Below are positions 57,700-64,000 of a stretch of 64,000 nt of DNA, piece by piece. Position 1 is the first letter of the stretch, and each line of letters begins with the position of its first letter. Source of the stretch: Marisa cornuarietis. Its lineage: Eukaryota; Mollusca; Gastropoda; Architaenioglossa; Ampullariidae. Below the pieces are notes generated by a model. That model worked only from the letters and a program-made list of their open reading frames with translations. It made no database searches and was not told the origin of the DNA. Location of the stretch: assembly GCA_004794655.1 (NCBI GenBank), contig SMMW01000622.1:7005501-7069500 (forward strand). Direction: 5' to 3'. The translations under genes and the position numbers were made by a program.

Positions 57700-59344
57700 T
57701 CTCTTATAGGGTACATTTACCATCTATTATTTAAAGTAATAGGCTCACTAGATATTAATAAAAAGCAGCACAAGAAATGACTACAGTAGCAGCACAGTTT
57801 CCAAACTGAGAAAAAGAGCACAGAGAGGAAAGAAGGCGTAAAAAGATGATGTTGGAAGAGTTCTAAAGGCTACCCTTAAACATTCTGAAAGAAATGACAA
57901 AAGAGCTGGGTCTCGAGGATAACCTTGAAAGTTTTGAAAATAATGACAAAAAGGTCTTGAGGCCAACCTTTAATGCTCTGAAGATACCTGTGGCGATGAT
58001 GTTTTGCAAAGAGGTGTATACTTGCAAGTTACCAACTAGTTCTTGGTGTAAAAAGAAAACATTTCTCACGTTTCAACCTGCTTCAGTGTTCGAGCAATTT
58101 AACGGTCGTGTCACATTCACTTGTGGGGGGGAAAGGACATGGTCTGCTGGCGGTCAGTACGCTCAACTTTGGAGCAGAGGGCCTGTGGCTTGCAAACTCT
58201 TATCCAAAAGACAGAGGTTCCTGAATTATCAAGGAAGATAAATGGCAATGAAAGGAGCTGTATTCTATCCTAGACACGATGAACCAGCTACAGTTCACAG
58301 CTCCTATGGCAAACAGGTGACAGGACATTTGCCTGTACCATTATTTTTAGTATATGAAGAAAAAGGCATGTTAAACGGACTTGGTTTCGTTTTTAAAAAA
58401 AGCGTTTGTTAGTGCGTCTATAGAATTAAAATAGGCTACAGGACAAGACTCGTTATGCACACATATTGTAACTAGTGCTTTTAACACGAAACAACCATTC
58501 ACTCTATTCATCGAATTTTTTTTTTCAACGACTTTGCTAAAGATGAGATGAGGGCAAGCTATTCGTTGGAACATCTCGTGGGAGCACGCATAACAGCAAA
58601 AGCGGCGTGCTTTAACCTGCTTTGGAAAAGCCAATTTGTGCTCCACCCATCCAGTAACAAGGTGGTAATTGCCATGCTGCAGTCCTTCTGTGCGAGGTCG
58701 ACAACGTATTCTTGGACATCTCTAGTTTAATATTCGTGGCAATATTTTCAGAGATCTCCGTTTTCAGACTTTGATCCCTTTTGTGTGATTATTCCGGAGA
58801 GCTTTTGATGTTGGGCGGTCACAGCAAGTTTTTTGCACAATGGGGATGCGTCTGACACGGCTGACATTGTGCTTCTCCGGGAGGGTGATCTTGCAACGAC
58901 AATTTTCTCTAACAGGAGTTGTGGGGATGGAAGCAGCAGCACCGGCTATTTAGAAATGAAGCTTCCATACAAGAGTCATAATAACTTCTCAACTACTTTT
59001 CGAAGCAGAACTTTTTATCAAAGATTTCATGCAATAGATTTCACGCCGATCGCATCTGTGCTGGTGGTAATGGTGAACTTCTTTACATAAGTGGCTACAC
59101 TACAGGGCATGTAGTGGTCTCTGTTTTGAAACCAGCGTCCATGATTATTATGTCTGATTATTATGTCTGATTATTATGTCTGTGGGATTTTTTTGTGGGG
59201 AGCTTTGAACCTACCTTTGATGGTAGGTAAAGGGCTCTTTATTAGCTTTAAATTATTTATATTTTGCTGTGCATTGTGTCTGCATGTTTCTGTGCATGCT
59301 TGTTCATAAAGGTCCATTTCATGCCTGGCTTAAAAAGGAGTGCT
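57700..59344. other. Non-coding stretch, no gene seen
   Basis: At 57850-58000 a motif of the type ACCTT(G/T)AA...TCTGAA...AATGACAAAAA appears about three times in imperfect tandem, probably a decayed repeat. Frames of up to 115 codons have no recognised domain. Confidence 0.4.
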
Positions 59345-59425
59345 CACGTGCTTCTATGTAAAGCGCTTTGAGTCTGGCTGATGCTGGCGAAAGGCGCTAT
59401 ATAAAAATTATTATTAATATATTTT
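59345..59425 (+). mobile_element. L2-type LINE/SINE 3' tail
   Basis: GTAAAGCGCTTTGAGTCTGG, CTGATGCTGGCGAAAGGCGC and TATATAAAAATTATTATTA form the same tail as at 44513, in the opposite orientation. Confidence 0.6.
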
Positions 59426-59429
59426 ACTA

Positions 59430-61085
59430 TATTGCATATTTTGCTTACAGATCATAATTTGCAACACATACGTCAGCCTTTTTCTTAATCTACGTCTTGT
59501 CTCGAACCTTGCAGGTGTTTTTGCATGCCATTAACTTGTACTATTATAAATTCATGTTCAGGTTTAAGGTGATATTTCTTGAAGGCCTCTCCATATCTTA
59601 GTCTTACACATGGACTGTTGTTTCTCTTTCTCCATATTTTCCTTTCTCTAGTCGTTTTATTTTGAGTGCTTATTCCATTTGATTTCTTTATTGTAAGGTT
59701 GTCTGGTTGTTTAGTTAATGTGACCTTTCCTTGTCGTGGAGTAGCTTTGGTGCCAAGCATCAGCGAACAACGCGGGGTGTGGTGTCGCTCTCTTAACTCG
59801 ACCATCCATCACATTTCTTATTATTGTAATAACTGATCAAGGAAGCCAGCGCAAAGTTCTTTTTTTTCCATGGCATTGTACACTTGGGATTTCGCAGATG
59901 CTTTTCTGAAAATCTCACGTGTTTTTCGTTTTAATGATCTACCCAATGGGCTTAAGTGCAGAAATGTTCACCATGTTCCCAGTCAGTGACATGAGCAGAG
60001 AAGAACCTACCACTTAATAAGGTCACTTAGCGGAAACCAGTAAAATCCACAATTCTATCGATTTATTGCAATCAGTTTTAATTTTTTTGTTGTTTTTGTT
60101 TGTTTGTTGTTGTTGTTGTTGTTTTTTGTAAACCGCGCCCCGTGAAATATTTTAAAGGAAAGAAAACTTAAACAAACAAAAAAAAGTTGGAAGGGTGGTA
60201 GAATGGATGACTAAACTGAAGGAGACAGAAAGTGTCGGATGGCTCAGCACCGAACGGTGTGAGAGACGCTGGCATCTCCAACTGGAGATCGGGGCGCCCG
60301 GCACGTGCACAATGGCGTGAAACGAGTAATGCAAGGCCTCTTACTGCAATCGATCGTCAGTGCGTGCATGAGCACGTGAGATCACGTTTCACGAGCACGT
60401 GCATACGGAAACATGTCAGCTACACTGTCTCAACTGTGATCACATATATATATATATATACGTTTGTGTGTGTGCGTGCATGCGTGTGTGTGTGTGTCCC
60501 TGCAAAAATGTATGTTTAGCGGGGGAGTGGGTGGAGGAGAGAGGGATTGATGATTTTTTTACTGCTTCAAGAGCATAGCTCTAGCAAGGGTGTGAGCATC
60601 TGTCAAGTAAACTACGCATCTTAAAACTGCTGTAAACAGAATCCAATTATAAACAAAACCAGTTAGATTGACTTCTGTAAACACATATACCAAAAGCTCT
60701 ACACACAAATATAAATCTATACATTTCAAGCCAACAATTAAGAATATACTCATACATACACAAGACTCATACTCATACAACATTACCCAAAACCTCAACA
60801 TTGGTCAGCAGAACAAAACTGGTGGTTTGTATCAATCGTACACCACCTTGCAATACCCCTTCCCCCAATGACACATCTTCACCACAAACCACCCACCATT
60901 CACACACCATCTCAGCGTATACAGTAAACTGAAAAAAAAACGTATGAGAGGGAGAGAGTGGGTGTGAGATCGTGCGTGCGCGAAAATATATAAGTGAGAG
61001 TGACTGGTGAGATATTTTATGTATCACATTCAATAATCTATATAGTATAATTAATTTACATCACGTTCAGTCTTGCTCATATATG
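59430..61085. other. Non-coding stretch with microsatellites
   Basis: Runs of TTG (about 60090-60125), AT and GT (60445-60500). No gene recognised. Confidence 0.45.
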
Positions 61086-61088
61086 TGT

Positions 61089-61091
61089 GTC

Positions 61092-61157
<66 letters not shown>
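61089..61157. repeat. (GT)n microsatellite
   Basis: About 35 dinucleotide units, with one interruption near the start. It is the longest dinucleotide array in the window. Confidence 0.95.
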
Positions 61158-61350
61158 GCTAATTAATTACTTCACATTCTAATCGTTCATTCCGGACCTC
61201 AGTGACCTTTACCAATCTTAGCTTAACAGGGAGGGGGGGGATAATAAAGATACGAAATGTCGGAAGGTCAGTGACGGGGGGGGGGGGAATGTCGGAGAAG
61301 GAAGGGTGTAAGGGAACGATACGTGACCTGACTTAGTTTGATCCTCTTGT

Positions 61351-61466
61351 ATATATATATATAAAAACAGGCGACTCTGCCGTGACAAGGGATACTTAGT
61401 CACCAACACAATGAGACGCATTCTCGGTCAGCTGCCTGATGTAGTCTCGGTCAGCTCCTGCAGACG
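61351..61466 (+). promoter_or_regulatory. Possible promoter and first exon
   Basis: TATATATAAAAACAGG (about 61353) is followed 55 bases later by an ATG at 61411 (MRRILGQLPDVVSVSSCR) and a good donor CAGAC/GTAAGC at 61466. TATA box, short leader, ATG and donor in order could be the start of a gene, but no second exon was found and the AT run may be a plain microsatellite. Confidence 0.2.
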
Positions 61467-62089
61467 TAAGCCTGATTCTAGCAGTGTACGGTCTCTCCCT
61501 GTCTGCGGGTCGAAACCCTGCGGGATGTCAAGCAGACGCGTGCGTGCGCAGTGGAGTGTCGGCCCTGACCCATCGCCTGCCATTACTCTATGACCGCGTG
61601 TCTTGCGGGCGGCCAGCAAAGGCGATTTGGGGCTTCAGCACCGCGACCCGTCATCCACGGTTTTCGCGCAGAACATTTTATACAAGACAGAACACGAAAC
61701 CCCTTGACTAGTGAATGTTTTCATCTAATTGGGAACTTAAAATTTCTTCTTCCCCTACCTTACTCCTTTTTTCTTTTCCTAACATTACTGAATTCAAAAC
61801 AACTTTCAAAAAGCTACAAAATTGTAAAACTTGTTCTAGGGCATTAATTCAGATGAGTGCAAGCGATTTGGAGACAAGAGATAGAAGGATATGGAACGTT
61901 TGGAAGTGACGTAGGAGCTGACGAAACGGCACCAGCAATCTGCTAGTATTCTGGCGATGAAGTACTCCTCATAATATGGTCTGCAAAGACTGACCAGATG
62001 CCTGAGAGAAAACGAAAATCGAAAACGTCTTCCGCCATCTGGACCTTTGTTGCACTCAAATATGAATCAAGCGTGATTATGGTACGGCC

Positions 62090-62280
62090 AGGCAGTGGTC
62101 GGTTAGTTCTTGGTGTTTCGCGCTGACAAATGAAATGATATTAGGGCTTGCCCAACCCCGTCAACAACTGCGCCGTTCAGAAAGAAACCCAGGGTGCCAG
62201 AGCCGAAATCCGAACATCAGCCAACGGTTCTTACTTTCTTGGTGACCAGGGCTTTACAGTTGCGCTACTGAATCACCATA
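62090..62280 (-). mobile_element. tRNA-derived SINE, family S3
   Basis: Minus strand: GGTGATTCAGTAGCGCAACT (A box), GATGTTCGGATTTCGGCTC (B box), then a body distinct from S1 and S2 ending near GTCAGCGCGAAACACCAAG. The last part resembles the GGCATAAAACACCA end of S2. Confidence 0.6.
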
Positions 62281-62508
62281 ACCACCCACAGCAGTGGTTG
62301 ATTGGGTTTATTTGTGTTTGAGATAAGCGTTTCCACCTAGTCGTGCGCCGCATTTCAAACATGTTCTGAAAGCTTGAATTTTATTGTACGCAGTACTTCT
62401 ACCCAACCAGCTACAGATGACGCATTTTGGATGTACATCAACTTAGCAAGCAGTTTGTTTGTCCCTACTTGTGTGTGATTAACCTGTGACCTGGAGCTTT
62501 CATGGGAA

Positions 62509-63057
62509 ATGGCGTGCATCGGCTTACAAGGTGCTGGTGCTGGTTTCATGAAGCTTGTAATTAACTTGCACGAGCTTCATAAGATAGCATTGTCATGTCA
62601 GCTCTGTTGCCAACGTTATTGTCAGCTGTACAGTTCAGTTTTCGTCAGCAGCATGCCTATGAAATGTTTACAGGTAGAGCGGTCGAGCCAAGCAGTCAGT
62701 ACTATAGTTACAACGCCTTCTTCGTTTTCTTTTCAAAATAATTTTTCGGATAATGATTCTTCCTTGAGGAATAAACAGTTGTCCTTTGTCATATTTACAG
62801 AGAGAGAGAGAAGAGTTCATCAAAAAAACAAGTTAGGGAGGCAGGAATTTGACATTTATATGCTAATGGAAGGAAAGATCAGAAACGGCCATTTGTACCT
62901 TGACTGGAACCTTTCAACCAGAAACGTGATTAATCTTATTGTTGAAGGTCCCAGGTCTACGTTCTTATTGTGCATACCGGTGTTTGCGTGCGTTTATTTA
63001 TGTGTGCATATAAGATTGTGTCACTGTGAAGGTGTACTTGCATGTAGTTGTGTGTAG
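62509..63057 (+). CDS. Uncharacterised 182-codon open frame (doubtful)
   Basis: The longest ATG frame in the window that does not overlap a recognised repeat. No domain, signal peptide or family is recognised. The C-terminal part (IPVFACVYLCVHIRLCHC) comes from GT-rich DNA. For 128 kb of six-frame sequence, about one such frame is expected by chance, so it is probably not a gene. Confidence 0.12.
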   Translation: MACIGLQGAGAGFMKLVINLHELHKIALSCQLCCQRYCQLYSSVFVSSMPMKCLQVERSSQAVSTIVTTPSSFSFQNNFSDNDSSLRNKQLSFVIFTERERRVHQKNKLGRQEFDIYMLMEGKIRNGHLYLDWNLSTRNVINLIVEGPRSTFLLCIPVFACVYLCVHIRLCHCEGVLACSCV

Positions 63058-64000
63058 AAGTACTTGTACTTCACACGAAATAAAAAGGGAGTAATTAGAA
63101 TTGATACTAAAGTTTAGGATCAGATTCGAAGACGATCTCAAAAAGGTCACTAAAGAATAATTCCCAATCATGTACTAGTTGCTGGACGTCTCTGTTGTCA
63201 TCACACAGAAGGCGGGCATGAAAGCTGCAATTATTGTCGAATGATGTTCAAGACTACTTGACGCCAATGAACCTCTGATGGGGATGAGAGTCAGTAAGCG
63301 CCTACTTTGGATAATTTACCTACATTGCGTGTCCAACTTCACATGCCAATCACCCACCCATAGACATGCACCCATGCCGTGCTGGGGTCATGACCCCATC
63401 ATATTTCATGCAACGTCAGCGGCGCAGCAACGTCACTCTGCATCAAGCTGGCCACCACAGCATTGGCAGCGGCGGCAGCAGCAGCAGCAGCAACAGGGGA
63501 AAGCAGCTTTGATGCAAGCTTGATCTAGCTTTACTGTGGCCAGCAGTGACTTGCAAGCACCTTCGACTAACAGGTGAGGTCGGTGTACTAGGGCGGCAGT
63601 CTCAAGCCAGACACCCACTCTCTCGGCAGCGTCAGCGTGTGTCATTTTTCGTGCAATTACTGATCCTAAAGTACCTCATATTCTAGCTGTTTCAGTCTAG
63701 TTCAATGCAACTGTTTTAAATGGAGATTATGTTATCGATTCGTGTAATCAAGGACAGCGCGAAGTGGAAACCTCTTTGACAAAGTCGTTGATGCGAATGT
63801 GATATGGCAGTGTCCTGACAAGGGTGGACACAGAGGACCGCATCAAAATACGTGCTTTTAATTTCAGCGCTAAAATAATAAAACGCTACTGTTAGTCATG
63901 ATTGTTTCGGTAAACTAATTGTGAAGTTGTTTTAGCAGAATGTCGTGGACAAAATGTTCATAAGATAGTGCGGGCGCTTTATTCGATTAGGCGAGTGGTC
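63058..64000. other. Right-hand end, no gene seen
   Basis: A short (CAG)n run at about 63472-63500 gives a Gln run in one plus frame (63278-63523); no gene model is supported. Confidence 0.4.

Noticed and set aside
1..64000. CRISPR arrays, bacterial operons or integrated phage
   Set aside because: Introns, AATAAA signals and eukaryotic retroelements throughout; no regularly spaced direct repeats of CRISPR type seen.

Overview
The window reads as animal (metazoan) nuclear DNA, most likely from a mollusc and probably a gastropod. The reasons are interrupted genes with GT-AG introns, AATAAA signals, many tRNA-derived SINEs, and degenerate RTE-like and L2/CR1-like LINE pieces of the kind common in molluscan genomes. 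The taxonomic call is inference. The window is gene-poor and repeat-rich, and most long open frames are chance frames or shadows of retroelements.

Three coding units can be supported. (1) GHITM/TMBIM5, a mitochondrial inner-membrane Bax-inhibitor-1 family protein: seven coding exons on the plus strand (51986-56761), 342 codons, apparently intact. (2) A previously hidden three-exon minus-strand gene (22336-24987) for an 82-residue secreted peptide. It has a signal peptide, a Ser/Thr-rich mucin-like middle and a C-terminal hydrophobic tail that looks like a GPI-anchor signal. (3) A multi-exon minus-strand gene with a DUF4806-type C-terminal domain (46498 to about 49720), apparently decayed, lying inside a 4.4 kb unit bounded by 13-bp perfect terminal inverted repeats (45593-49974).

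Layout. 0-5.6 kb: an LTR-like repeat, an RTE-like LINE in minus orientation, and a second LTR-like element inserted into that LINE. 5.6-9.3 kb: nothing recognisable. 9.4-12.5 kb: two L2/CR1-type LINE 3' ends and a MITE with minisatellite arms sitting in a LINE tail. 14-17 kb: a second RTE-like LINE with an internal deletion, then a second copy of the first LTR-like repeat carrying a SINE. 18.9-21.3 kb: a pogo-like non-autonomous DNA element and a CR1/L2-type LINE. 22-25 kb: the mucin-like GPI peptide gene. 28.9-38.1 kb: three copies of one hAT-type MITE, each with an 8-bp target duplication (7 of 8 bases matching), and a LINE zinc-knuckle fragment. 38-45 kb: mostly featureless apart from a 60-nt hairpin. 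45.6-50 kb: the DUF4806 element. 52-56.8 kb: GHITM, with a SPIN-like hAT MITE in one intron. 57-64 kb: repeats, microsatellites and one unexplained 182-codon frame.

No operon-like or functional linkage between the three genes is visible.
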